Source: Alphaproteobacteria bacterium
GTDB lineage: Bacteria; Pseudomonadota; Alphaproteobacteria; Sphingomonadales; Sphingomonadaceae
Direction of reading: 5' to 3'
NCBI GenBank assembly: GCA_018823325.1
Contig: JAHJIJ010000002.1
Location: 209,744 to 273,743, forward strand
Length of the DNA stretch: 64,000 nucleotides
Part shown: positions 55,491 to 64,000 of the stretch, one piece after another
Layout of the letters: the number at the start of each line of letters is the position of its first letter
Numbering within the stretch: the stretch's first letter is position 1
The notes under the pieces: generated by a model
Told to the model about the DNA's origin: nothing
What the model saw: the letters and a program-made list of their open reading frames with translations, nothing else
Databases searched by the model: none
Translations under genes and position numbers: made by a program

Positions 55491-57119
55491 TTGGCCAGCA
55501 CATCCACGCCCGATTTTATCGTCATCGGCTCCGGTTCGGCCGGTGCCGTGATCGCCGCCCGCCTCTCCGAAGACCCGAACGCCAAAGTGCTGGTGCTGGA
55601 AGCCGGGCGGCGCGAGAACGACATCCGCCTCTCGATGCCGATCCTCTTCCCCTTCGTGATGGCCGATCCCAAGTTCAACTGGAGCTATATGGGCGAGCCG
55701 GAGCCGTTTGCGGACAACCGGCAGATCCGCCAGCCGCGCGGCAAGGCGCTGGGCGGCTCATCGATGATCAACGGGATGCTCTACGCGCGCGGCCATGCGC
55801 GGGATTATGACGAGTGGCGCCAGCTTGGCAACGAGGGCTGGAGCTATGACGATGTGCTGCCCTATTTCAAAAAATCCGAGAACCATTGGGGGCCGGAGGA
55901 CGCGTGGCACGGCAAGGGCGGGCCGCTGAGCGTCAAGCAGCAGCCGAAGACCAACGATCTGTACCAGCGCTTCATCGCGACAGTGAAGTCGCTCGGCTAT
56001 GAGGAGCGCGACAGCTTCCATCGCGCCAAGCAGGAAGGCTGGGGGCCGCCGCCGCTCAACATTCACGAGGGCACGCGCGCCAGCACGGCGGCGCGCTTCC
56101 TCATTCCGGCGATGTCGCGGCCCAACCTGACGGTAGAAACCGGCGCACTGGTCACGCGCATCGAGGTCGAGAATGGCCGCGCCGTCGCGGTCCATTATCG
56201 GGACCGGGAGGGGCGCGACCAGCGCGTGACCGCCAGTCAGGAAATCATCCTCTCGGGCGGCGCCTATAATTCGCCGCAAGTTCTCCTGCTCTCCGGCATC
56301 GGCCCGGCCGAGCAGCTTGGCGAGCATGGCATCGATGTCGTGCATCACCTCCCCGGCGTGGGCATGAACCTGCAGGATCACCCCTCCGTGGCGATGGTGA
56401 ATGCTGCTGCGCGGAGCGTGACGCTGACCAACAGTCTGCGGATCGACCGCGCGGCGCTGGCGGGCCTGCAATGGCTGCTCACGCGCGGCGGCATGATCGC
56501 CGACATGCCTGTGACCGCCAATGGCTTCATCAAGACGCGGCCCGAGCTTGAACGGCCGGATGCGCAGTGCCTGTTCCAGCCCACCATGATCGGCGCGCAG
56601 ACCTGGTTCCCCGGCTGGCGCAAGCCGAAGGCGGACGTGGTGGCCATGGCTTGCGTGCTGCTCCGCCCGGAGGGACGCGGCTGGGTAAAGCTGCGCTCGG
56701 CGGATCCTACCGACAAGCCGCGCATCCTCTCGAATGTCCTCTCGACCGAGAATGATCGCGCCTTCTTCCGGCGGCTGATCCCGCAACTGCGCGAGATCTT
56801 CGGCACGGCCCCGCTCAGCGAAGTGCTGCGCGGAGAAGTGATGCCGGGTCCGAACGTGAAGACCGATGCCGAAATCGACGCCTGGGTGCGCAGCGCGATC
56901 AACACGGCGCTGCATCCTGTCGGCACCTGCGCCATGGGCCAGGACGACATGGCAGTCGTCGATGCCCGGCTGCGCGTCCACGGCCTCACCGGGCTGCGCG
57001 TCGCCGATGCCGCGATCATGCCGCGAATCGTCGGCGGCAATACCAATGCGGCAAGCATCATGATCGGCGAGAAGGCAGCAGACATGATCAAGGCGGACAA
57101 TGGTCTCGTTCGGAGCTGA
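55491..57119 (+). CDS. GMC family flavoprotein oxidoreductase 2
   Basis: This 542-residue GMC enzyme is a clear paralogue of the one at 53455. Signatures are FIVIGSGSAGAVIAARLSED, GKALGGSSMINGMLYARGHA, GGAYNSPQVLLLSGIGPAEQ, NTALHPVGTCAMGQDDM and GGNTNAASIMIGEKAADMI. It begins at TTG 55491. Two related enzymes in one operon suggest two oxidations of one substrate or related alcohols. A short hairpin at 57122 follows. Confidence 0.9.
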   Translation: MASTSTPDFIVIGSGSAGAVIAARLSEDPNAKVLVLEAGRRENDIRLSMPILFPFVMADPKFNWSYMGEPEPFADNRQIRQPRGKALGGSSMINGMLYARGHARDYDEWRQLGNEGWSYDDVLPYFKKSENHWGPEDAWHGKGGPLSVKQQPKTNDLYQRFIATVKSLGYEERDSFHRAKQEGWGPPPLNIHEGTRASTAARFLIPAMSRPNLTVETGALVTRIEVENGRAVAVHYRDREGRDQRVTASQEIILSGGAYNSPQVLLLSGIGPAEQLGEHGIDVVHHLPGVGMNLQDHPSVAMVNAAARSVTLTNSLRIDRAALAGLQWLLTRGGMIADMPVTANGFIKTRPELERPDAQCLFQPTMIGAQTWFPGWRKPKADVVAMACVLLRPEGRGWVKLRSADPTDKPRILSNVLSTENDRAFFRRLIPQLREIFGTAPLSEVLRGEVMPGPNVKTDAEIDAWVRSAINTALHPVGTCAMGQDDMAVVDARLRVHGLTGLRVADAAIMPRIVGGNTNAASIMIGEKAADMIKADNGLVRS

Positions 57120-57121
57120 AG

Positions 57122-57140
57122 CGACGCTGACGTAGCGTCG
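57122..57140. other. Perfect short hairpin after GMC gene 2
   Basis: CGACGCT and AGCGTCG are perfect 7-base arms around GACGT. There is no T-run after it, so it is not a clear terminator. It lies in the 116 bases between the GMC gene and the S46 peptidase. Confidence 0.45.
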
Positions 57141-57235
57141 GCGACGGGGGCGTGTCGCGGGCCGGGTCAACCCGGCTTGCGTTCGCCGGTTCACAGGGCA
57201 ATAGGCAAGGCAACCTCAAAATTCAGGAGTTGCCC

Positions 57236-59398
57236 GTGAACCGGCATGTCCACCATTTCTTGTCCCTGGCGGGTTGCACCGCCCTTCTCTCGATCATCAC
57301 GCCCGCCACGGCCAATGAAGGCATGTGGATGCCCCATCAGGTCAAGGAGATCGGTGCGGCGCTGAAGGCGGACGGGCTTGCGCTTTCCCCCGAGCAACTC
57401 AGCCGCCTCGACGCCGCCCCGCTCAACGCCATCGTGTCACTCGGCGGATGCTCGGCCGCGTTCCTCAGCCCGGAAGGCCTTGTCGCCACCAATCACCACT
57501 GCGTGCAGGGGTCGATCCAGTATAACAGCGGCGAAGGCCGGGATTATCTGACCAACGGCTTTCTAGCCAAGGAACTGGGCGAAGAACTGCCCGCCGCCCC
57601 CGGATCGCGCGTCTATGTGATCGAAGACCTGCGCGATGTGACCAGCGCCATGATGCGCGGCGTGACACCGCGCATGGATGGGCTGGCGCGATACGAGAAG
57701 CTGGACGCCAATCGCAAGGCGCTGATCTCCGCCTGCGAGAAGCAGCCCAACCGACGCTGCGACGTGCGGCCCTATTATGGCGGCGCCTCTTATTATCTTC
57801 AGCAACAGCTTGAGATTCAGGACGTGCGGCTCGTCTACGCGCCTGCCGAGGGCATCGGCAATTTCGGCGGGGAGACGGACAATTGGATGTGGCCGCGTCA
57901 CACAGGGGATTTCGGCTTCTACCGTGCCTATGTCGGTCCTGATGGCAGCTCCAAGCCTTTCGCCAAGGAGAACGTCCCCTATCGGCCCAAATCGTGGCTG
58001 CGCATTGCCTCCGAGGGCGTGAAGGAAGGCGACTTCGTGATGGTCGCGGGCTTCCCCGGCACCACCAACCGTCTGCGCACCGCCGACGAAGTGCTGTTCA
58101 ACTTCGAGGAATATGAGCCGCTCTGGCAGCGCCTGCTGAGCGATTACGCCACGCAGATCGACAAGGTGACGGCGGGCGACCGCGAGGCGCAGATTCGCTA
58201 TGCCTCGATCCTCGCCGGGGCCGAGAATTACGAGAAGAAGCTGGCGGGCGATCTCGTGGGCGCCGACGCGATCCGTCTCGACCAGCGCAAGCAGGCCGAG
58301 GAAAAGGCCTTCCGCGACTGGGTTGCTGCCGATGCAACTCGCCAGTCGCGCTACAGCGCGGACATTGCCGCGCTGGACGCTGTCGTCGCGGAGAACAACA
58401 AGGCCTCACTCACCAGTCTGCGGACCTCTCTGCTCAATCGGGCCCAGTTGCTTGGCGCTGCGCGGACGCTCTATCGCTGGGCCAAGGAGCAGGAAAAACC
58501 GAATGCGCAGCGCGAGAGCGGCTATCAGGAGCGCGATCGCACCAGCGTGACCGACCGGCTGCGGCAGATCGAACGGCGGTTCCTGCCGAACATCGACCGG
58601 CAGCTGTTCGAGGCGGCGCTCACCGAGTATCGCCAGCTGGACGCGGCCGATCGTGACGCGAAGTTCGAGGCAGCGCTGGAGCAGATCGGCTTCGAGCGGC
58701 TCTACGCCGAGACGAAGCTGGCGGACACGGCGACGCGGCTTGGTTGGCTCGACAAGCCGGCCTCGGCATTCGAGGCCTCGGACGATCCGTTCATTGAGCT
58801 CGCCATTGCGCTCTATCCCGGCGACAAGGAGAGCGAGCGCGCTGCCAAGGAGCGTGCCGGCCGCACCCAGGCCGCGCGGGCCGGCTATATGGACGCGTTC
58901 CTGGCCTACAGGCGCTCGGCCGGGATGCCTGTCTATCCGGATGCCAACAGCTCGCTGCGCCTGACCTGGGGCAAGGTGATGGGCAAGGAGCGTGACGGCC
59001 AGATCTGGACCGCCTTCACGACCGCCGAAGGCCTGCTCGCGAAGCAGACCGGCAAGGGCGAGTTCAATGCCCCGCAGGCGGCGATCGACGCGATCAAGGC
59101 CAAGGATTACGGCCCCTATGTTGCGCCGGCACTCGGCACCCTGCCGGTGGACTTCATGTCCAATGTCGACATCACGAACGGCAATTCGGGCTCCTCGACC
59201 CTGAACGCGCGGGGCGAGTTCGTCGGCCTCGCTTTCGACGGCACACTGGAAGGCGTGATTTCCGACTGGGCCTATGTCGCCGAGCGCAACCGCACAATCC
59301 ATGTCGACAGCCGCTTCATGCTCTGGACGATGGACAAGATCGACGGCGCGCACCGGCTGCTGAAGGAGATGGGCGTGACGCCCGCCGCGCAGCGCTGA
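57236..59398 (+). CDS. S46 family dipeptidyl-peptidase (DPP7/DPP11-like)
   Basis: This 720-residue secreted serine peptidase cleaves dipeptides from N-termini in the periplasm. A signal peptide (NRHVHHFLSLAGCTALLSII, cleavage near ATAN) is followed by the catalytic domain. The His is in VATNHHCVQGSI (about residue 87), the Asp near DNWMWPRHTGDF (about 213), and the Ser in NGNSGSSTLNARGEFVG (about 650). A helical domain lies between. GTG 57236 follows AGGAG with 7-base spacing. The S1 preference (DPP7 vs DPP11) cannot be read safely. Confidence 0.9.
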   Translation: MNRHVHHFLSLAGCTALLSIITPATANEGMWMPHQVKEIGAALKADGLALSPEQLSRLDAAPLNAIVSLGGCSAAFLSPEGLVATNHHCVQGSIQYNSGEGRDYLTNGFLAKELGEELPAAPGSRVYVIEDLRDVTSAMMRGVTPRMDGLARYEKLDANRKALISACEKQPNRRCDVRPYYGGASYYLQQQLEIQDVRLVYAPAEGIGNFGGETDNWMWPRHTGDFGFYRAYVGPDGSSKPFAKENVPYRPKSWLRIASEGVKEGDFVMVAGFPGTTNRLRTADEVLFNFEEYEPLWQRLLSDYATQIDKVTAGDREAQIRYASILAGAENYEKKLAGDLVGADAIRLDQRKQAEEKAFRDWVAADATRQSRYSADIAALDAVVAENNKASLTSLRTSLLNRAQLLGAARTLYRWAKEQEKPNAQRESGYQERDRTSVTDRLRQIERRFLPNIDRQLFEAALTEYRQLDAADRDAKFEAALEQIGFERLYAETKLADTATRLGWLDKPASAFEASDDPFIELAIALYPGDKESERAAKERAGRTQAARAGYMDAFLAYRRSAGMPVYPDANSSLRLTWGKVMGKERDGQIWTAFTTAEGLLAKQTGKGEFNAPQAAIDAIKAKDYGPYVAPALGTLPVDFMSNVDITNGNSGSSTLNARGEFVGLAFDGTLEGVISDWAYVAERNRTIHVDSRFMLWTMDKIDGAHRLLKEMGVTPAAQR

Positions 59399-59436
59399 AC
59401 CGACAAAGCGGCCCGGCACCGCTCGTGAGGATCACA

Positions 59437-59480
59437 AGAAAGGCCGCCCTGGGTTTCCCCGGGGCGGCCTTTCCCTTTTC
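59437..59480. terminator. Bidirectional intrinsic terminator between S46 peptidase and TonB receptor
   Basis: AAAGGCCGCCC and GGGGCGGCCTTT pair around a TGGGTTTCCCC loop, with AAGAAA before and TTCCCTTTTC after. The two flanking genes converge here, and both ends have the right base runs. Confidence 0.82.
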
Positions 59481-59503
59481 AGGCTGACTTAGTCAGAGTG
59501 CGA

Positions 59504-62017
59504 TCAGAAGCTCTTGCGCACAGACAGATACCACTCGCGGGGACGGCCCGGCTGGGCTTCCGTGGTGGGCTGGCCGAAGGGCACCAGATCGAAGATGTTG
59601 TAGTAATATTGCTTGTTGAACAGGTTGGTCGCACCGACAGCCACCGACCAGTCGCCACCCGCATTCTGATAGCTGATGCGGCCATTGAACACCGCGCGAC
59701 CCGGGATCTGGGCAATCGGGCTGCGCGAGTTGAACGAAATCTTCGACTGGTAGAAGCCGTCGATCCGCGGCGTGATCGAGCCACCGAGCGCCTCGACCGG
59801 GATCTCGTACTGGATGCCCGCCGAACCCGTCCACTGCGGCACATAGACCGGCGTCTGGTTGACCACGAGCGGATCGTTGCGCAGTTCCGGCGCATCGAAG
59901 TGGGTGTAGCCAGCCGCCAGATTGAAGGTCAGGCCGTCCACCGGACGCGCTTCCAGTTCGACTTCGAAGCCCTTCACCTTACCAGGCGAGTTCACGTAGT
60001 TCGTCTTGGAAATACAGGCCACGCCGATGCCGCTTGAGAGATCGACAGGGCCGTCCGTCGCGGGATTGTAGGCGCGGCAAAGTTCCGCGCCGCCGGTCAC
60101 AGCCGGATCGACCTGCGTGCCAGGGGTGATACAGTTACCAGTCGTGCCGTTGTTGATGCACTCCGAACCGCTCTTCGAAACGATGCGCGAGGAGTAATCA
60201 GAGTAGAAGCCGGCGACGTTCAGGCGCAGGCGACGATCGAAGAAATCGCCTTTGAAGCCGAGCTCATAGGCAACCATTTCTTCCTCGGCGACCGGAACCA
60301 GCTGCGATGCCTGGAACGGACGGGGATTGAACGCACCCGGACGGTAGCCGGAGGCGACCGAGGCATAGACCATCAGGTCGTTGGTCAGCTGATAGTCCGC
60401 ACCGAAGCGGTAATCGATCCGGTCACCCGTGACGAGCACCGGCCGGATGATGCCGCCTTGGCCATTGTTGAACAGCGTGTCCTTGGTGTCATCCGAATAG
60501 CGCACGCCTGCGGTCAGCTGCAGCCGCTCGATGGGACGGACTTGCGCCTGCGCGTAGGCAGCCTTGGATTCGCTATCGACGCTGATGCGCGCGTTCTGCT
60601 GGAAATTGAGGAAGGGAATGGAGACGTTCGAGGTCGTGAGCCCCTTGCCATTGTAGTAGAACAGGCCGGCCGTCACGTCGAACAGCGGGCTGGTGTAATT
60701 GAGGCGGGGCTCAACTGTCCATTGCTCGTGCGTGATGATCGACTTGGTGGTCTGCAGGCTGAGCGGCGAACCATCCGTGTCGTTGAGCGCCGTGGTGAAC
60801 ACGTCGCGATAGCTGCCGAGCACGGTCAACGTGAGATCCGGCGTCAGATCGACGACGGCCTTGGCGCTGAAGCCGTAATTCTCGATCACGGCCTTGCGGT
60901 CAAAGCACTGGCCGCCACGATCGGACGTACCGCGATAATAGGTACCGGGGATGTTCGTGCCAGCGGGGATCGGATCGCAGTAGGTGGCATAGGTGGAGTA
61001 CGGGCTGTCCGTGAGGAAGCGGCTGTCGTAGCTTATGCCCCAGAGCGGCTGGTACACGGCAGCATCAAGCGCCTGCGTCGCGGCGCTGGGGACGATCCGG
61101 ACCTGCTTGTTGGCAACGACCGGCGAGTCATCGTTCGTGTAGTCCGCCGAGACGGTGAGATCGATCCCCTCTCCGGCATAACGAAGCGCACCGCGCAGCG
61201 CGACGACGCTCTCGCCACCATAGCGGCCGAGTTCGCAATCCGTCTGCGAGGCACCTGAGAGGAAGCCGTCAGACGGATCGATCGACGGGAAAGTGCCCGC
61301 CAATTCCGGCGTGCCCTGGCGCACCATGTCGCAGCGGAAGTCGAGGAGCTTCTGATAGCCCTTACGCTTCTTCGACACGCCGGAGACGCGGAAGAACAGG
61401 TTCTCGGACAGCGGCACGTTGAACCCGGCGCGCACGTCGGTGCGGTTGTAGCTGCCAACCGTCGCCTCGACATAACCGGACGGCGTGGCATCCGGTGCCT
61501 TGGAAATCAGGTTAACCGCGCCGCCGATAGCATTGCGACCGAAGACGGTGCCCTGTGGACCGCGCAGCACCTCGACGCGCTCCAGATCGAGCAGATCGAA
61601 GGTCGAGCCGGCAAGCAGCGCATAATATTGGTCATCGACATAGAAGGCCACGCCCGGCTCGAACGCCAGATTGAAGTCATATTGGCCGATGCCGCGGATA
61701 TAGGCCTGCACCGCGCGACCGTAAGACGCGTTTGCGGCGGCGAAGCTGGCGTTCGGCACGATCGCCGCAACATCCTGAATGTTGTTGATCGCGCGGTCGG
61801 TCAGCGCATTGGCCGTGACGGCGGTAATCGCGAGCGGCGTATCCTGCAGGTTGGTGGCATTGCGCGTCGCCGTCACCACGATTTCCTCGACGCCGGCACG
61901 CGGGCTCTGCGCTTGCGCGGCGGTCTCGTCCTGTGCCTGGGCCGGCAATGCAAAGCCGATGGCGACAGCAGAGGCGCCGGCCAGCCCCAGCAGCCTGGTC
62001 TTCAACGAAAACGACAT
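59504..62017 (-). CDS. TonB-dependent outer membrane receptor
   Basis: This 837-residue outer membrane receptor takes up a substrate with energy from TonB/ExbBD. The signal peptide is about residues 1-30 (LLGLAGASAVAIGFALPAQA). A plug domain follows (NLQDTPLAITAVTANALTDR; QDVAAIVPNASFAAANASYG; RGPQGTVFGRNAIGGAVNLI). The barrel closes with REWYLSVRKSF and a terminal Phe. ATG 62017 has GGGAG at about 8 bases. Sphingomonads use many such receptors for carbohydrates and aromatics; the ligand is unknown. Confidence 0.93.
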   Translation of the reverse strand: MSFSLKTRLLGLAGASAVAIGFALPAQAQDETAAQAQSPRAGVEEIVVTATRNATNLQDTPLAITAVTANALTDRAINNIQDVAAIVPNASFAAANASYGRAVQAYIRGIGQYDFNLAFEPGVAFYVDDQYYALLAGSTFDLLDLERVEVLRGPQGTVFGRNAIGGAVNLISKAPDATPSGYVEATVGSYNRTDVRAGFNVPLSENLFFRVSGVSKKRKGYQKLLDFRCDMVRQGTPELAGTFPSIDPSDGFLSGASQTDCELGRYGGESVVALRGALRYAGEGIDLTVSADYTNDDSPVVANKQVRIVPSAATQALDAAVYQPLWGISYDSRFLTDSPYSTYATYCDPIPAGTNIPGTYYRGTSDRGGQCFDRKAVIENYGFSAKAVVDLTPDLTLTVLGSYRDVFTTALNDTDGSPLSLQTTKSIITHEQWTVEPRLNYTSPLFDVTAGLFYYNGKGLTTSNVSIPFLNFQQNARISVDSESKAAYAQAQVRPIERLQLTAGVRYSDDTKDTLFNNGQGGIIRPVLVTGDRIDYRFGADYQLTNDLMVYASVASGYRPGAFNPRPFQASQLVPVAEEEMVAYELGFKGDFFDRRLRLNVAGFYSDYSSRIVSKSGSECINNGTTGNCITPGTQVDPAVTGGAELCRAYNPATDGPVDLSSGIGVACISKTNYVNSPGKVKGFEVELEARPVDGLTFNLAAGYTHFDAPELRNDPLVVNQTPVYVPQWTGSAGIQYEIPVEALGGSITPRIDGFYQSKISFNSRSPIAQIPGRAVFNGRISYQNAGGDWSVAVGATNLFNKQYYYNIFDLVPFGQPTTEAQPGRPREWYLSVRKSF

Positions 62018-62498
62018 TCCAAATCTCCCAAAACTCGGGCTTGAGCCCATTGCCATGCTGGCGAGACAGACAGGGTGCTCCGCGCCTACGACGCGGGGTC
62101 ATGCAACCGAGCGGCCTCACCGCTTGTGGAGAGATCAGAAAGGATCCTGCGAGACTGACGGACGATGGAATCCCTGCCCGAGGGCGGCAGCTGGATCACA
62201 TGTGGTCAAATTCAAACCGCCACACTTCGCCTGTACAGCATCCTTCTCCCGGCCGGCGAAACACCGACCCGGCACAGTCAAGGCAGTTAAATGTTGACTA
62301 TGCCTGATTCTCCTAGCGGGAGGCATGCCGCTTTTGCGAGGTTTCGCCAAGGTTAGAATGCGAATGATCAGAAGAAACGATGACTTTGACCGAAACCTGT
62401 CGCATTCCTGCCACGTCGCGGGGCGGCCGAACATGGTCGAACCCACTGCCTACGCGGCACTGTAAGCCGCGCAAACTTCCCGCTCCCCATATTAGGAT

Positions 62499-62517
62499 GT
62501 TGATTCCCCATCAACAC
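62499..62517. promoter_or_regulatory. Palindrome upstream of the MFS gene
   Basis: TGTTGAT and ATCAACA are perfect 7-base arms around TCCCC, 67 bases before the MFS start. Its form fits a regulator-binding site. The 565 bases between the TonB receptor and the MFS gene hold no convincing gene. Confidence 0.5.
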
Positions 62518-62531
62518 CGTGTTTTGGTGTT
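62513..62531. promoter_or_regulatory. Second, overlapping inverted repeat upstream of the MFS gene
   Basis: AACACC and GGTGTT are 6-base arms around GTGTTTT. It overlaps the edge of the palindrome at 62499, so the two may form a compound operator. Confidence 0.4.
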
Positions 62532-62582
62532 TCGGATAAGAGGCCCGGCGCATCAGCCGGGCGGATGCGGGATGCCTGAATC

Positions 62583-63947
62583 ATGAACAAGTTCGATGTC
62601 GAAGAATTTATCGACCGGTCGCGGATCAGCGGGACCCAGCTGATGGCTCTGTTCGTCTGCGTGCTCGTCTGTTTTATCGACGGATTCGACATCTTCATGA
62701 TCGGCAAGATTGCGCCCGCCATCGCGGCGGATTTCGGCGAGACGTCCGAGGCCATGACCAAGGTGTTTGTCTATCAGCAGATCGGCCTTGCGGTCGGTGC
62801 GTTCAGCATTGCCCCGCTGGCGGACCGGTTCGGGCGGCGGTTCATGCTCATGGTTTCCTGCCTGATCTTCGGCTCGATCACCATTGCCAGCATCCATGCC
62901 CAGACATTGACGCAACTCGCCGTCCTCCGTGGCATTGCCGGCGTGTTCATGGCTGCCGGCCTCCCCATGGCCATGGCGTTGATCTCCGAGCTGACGCCTA
63001 AGCGCAAGCGCTCGACGCTGATCTCGCTCGCTCTTGTCGGCTTTTCGACTGGCAGCGCCGCCAGCGGCATTGTCGCAGCCTGGCTGCTGGATGGTTATGG
63101 CTGGGAAAGCGGCTTCTGGATCGGCGGTTTGGTCCCGCTTGCCTGCGCCGTGTTGCTCTTCCTGTTCGTGCCGGAATCGCTGAAATTCCGTGCGGAACGA
63201 AACCCGTCGGACCAGCGCATCGCGACAACCATCCGCAAGATCGACCGCGGTGTACAACTGCGCGGCGATGAACTGTTTGTTATCGAAAGTGGCGGCGCGA
63301 AGGGCCGCAAGGCCAAACTCTCCGACGTGTTTTCCGAAGGCCGCTTCACCATGACGGCGCTGATCTGGTCAGCCTGTACGCTCAGCATGACCAATACGGC
63401 GCTGCTGAGTGCGTGGATGCCGACCTTCTTCCTCGAAATGGCCGGCGTGCCGATCCAGGATTTCGCGAAGGTGGCGATGATCGGCTATCTGGGCGGCGTG
63501 GTGGGCACGCTGTCCATCGGCTGGTTGATGGACCGGCTGCGCCCCGCCCTGCTGATCGCCTGCTTCTACGTTATGCTTGCCGTGACCATCAACCTGCTGG
63601 GCTGGGTCCCCTTCTATTCGGCCTATTTTGTGGTCGCTTTGCTGACCTGGCAGTTCTTCCAGACTGGCGGACAGTCGGGCCTGAACACGATGATTGCGCA
63701 GGTCTACCCGCCTCGCATGCGCAGCACAGCACTGGGCTGGGCCGGCGGTGCTGGCCGCATTGGCGGCATCGTGGCGCCAATCGCCGGCGGCTTTGCCCTC
63801 GCGCAGCATTATTCGCTGCAACTGACGCTGGCGCTCACCGCCGCGCTGCCGCTGGGCACCGCGCTGCTGATGTTCATCTTGGCCTACATCCGCCGCAAGG
63901 AAGAAGGACGCGGCGCCGAGCCAGCTCCGGCAGCGGCGACAGCCTGA
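62583..63947 (+). CDS. MFS transporter, aromatic acid:H+ symporter (AAHS) type
   Basis: This 454-residue major-facilitator protein has 12 helices. The AAHS family pattern is shown by VCFIDGFDIFMIGKIAPAIA in helix 1 (conserved DGxD motif) and PLADRFGRRFMLMVSCLIFG after helix 2. ELTPKRKRSTLISLALVG is also present. Close families import 4-hydroxybenzoate, protocatechuate, vanillate and related acids. It diverges from the TonB receptor gene. It is probably the inner-membrane step for this locus. Confidence 0.9.
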   Translation: MNKFDVEEFIDRSRISGTQLMALFVCVLVCFIDGFDIFMIGKIAPAIAADFGETSEAMTKVFVYQQIGLAVGAFSIAPLADRFGRRFMLMVSCLIFGSITIASIHAQTLTQLAVLRGIAGVFMAAGLPMAMALISELTPKRKRSTLISLALVGFSTGSAASGIVAAWLLDGYGWESGFWIGGLVPLACAVLLFLFVPESLKFRAERNPSDQRIATTIRKIDRGVQLRGDELFVIESGGAKGRKAKLSDVFSEGRFTMTALIWSACTLSMTNTALLSAWMPTFFLEMAGVPIQDFAKVAMIGYLGGVVGTLSIGWLMDRLRPALLIACFYVMLAVTINLLGWVPFYSAYFVVALLTWQFFQTGGQSGLNTMIAQVYPPRMRSTALGWAGGAGRIGGIVAPIAGGFALAQHYSLQLTLALTAALPLGTALLMFILAYIRRKEEGRGAEPAPAAATA

Positions 63948-63970
63948 AGAAGCGCCCTCCGACATATCAT

Positions 63971-64000
63971 AAGAAAGGCGGCCTCTCGCTTGAACGAGAG
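63971..64000 (+). terminator. Start of an intrinsic terminator cut by the window edge
   Basis: AAGAAAGGCGGCCTCTCG, a short loop, and CGAGAG at the very end form the first part of a hairpin with AAGG-type flank. The right arm is completed outside the window. It is 23 bases after the MFS stop. Confidence 0.55.

Noticed and set aside
62380..62586. A 68-codon plus-strand frame overlapping the MFS start as ATGA
   Set aside because: The overlap is tempting, but the product is a Pro/Arg/His-rich string with no family, and it covers the candidate operator.

Overview
The window looks like chromosomal DNA of a high-GC alphaproteobacterium of the sphingomonad group (Sphingobium, Novosphingobium or Sphingopyxis-like). 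This is inferred from a PEPxxWA-type C-terminal sorting tail, a large TonB-dependent receptor, the gene families present and their order, and a degenerate GTTCGxGCTGAGCCTGTCGAAGC-type intergenic repeat that I recall from sphingomonad genomes. I see no rRNA, tRNA, CRISPR array, insertion sequence or prophage. The content is core metabolism plus catabolic modules.

Layout. 0-8 kb: 5' end of ilvD, an N-formylglutamate amidohydrolase family gene, ispE, a DUF305 membrane protein, a tiny membrane protein, ETF-ubiquinone oxidoreductase, and a tightly overlapping trio of a degenerate uracil-DNA-glycosylase-like gene, a lytic transglycosylase and moaB. 8-15.3 kb: a PEP-CTERM protein, proS, an AsmA-like protein, and a polyhydroxyalkanoate group (phaR, a PHA-synthase-like Cys hydrolase, a thiolase). 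15.7-21.8 kb: a complete Mrp/Mnh Na+/H+ antiporter operon (fused AB, then C, D, E, F, G) followed by a 43-residue membrane ORF. 21.9-28.3 kb: an overlapping arginine-succinyltransferase-type catabolic operon (M20 hydrolase, astA, astD, astB, hglS-like). A regulator with two fused MarR domains lies convergent with it. 29.5-32.2 kb: glutathione-dependent formaldehyde oxidation (frmA, a VOC protein, fghA).

32.3-44.2 kb is a microaerobic respiration island: hemN with a SafE-like protein, ompW, ccoGHIS, ccoNOQP and an FNR-type regulator. FNR/FixK-type sites (TTGAN6TCAA) stand in front of hemN/ompW, ccoG and ccoN, so the local regulator probably controls the whole block. 44.3-50.4 kb holds stress-type genes (NmrA-like reductase, SDR, DUF3008, PRC-barrel, topoisomerase IB, extensin-like, a small acidic protein) with fumC among them.

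50.4-64 kb looks like a substrate-uptake and oxidation locus: a MarR regulator with a double NTF2-fold protein, an aldehyde dehydrogenase, two GMC flavoprotein oxidoreductases flanking an NTF2-fold protein, an S46 dipeptidyl-peptidase, a TonB-dependent receptor and an AAHS-type MFS transporter. The logic is outer-membrane uptake, inner-membrane import, then alcohol to aldehyde to acid oxidation. The substrate cannot be read from sequence. This locus and the variant AST operon are the best places to look for undescribed biology.
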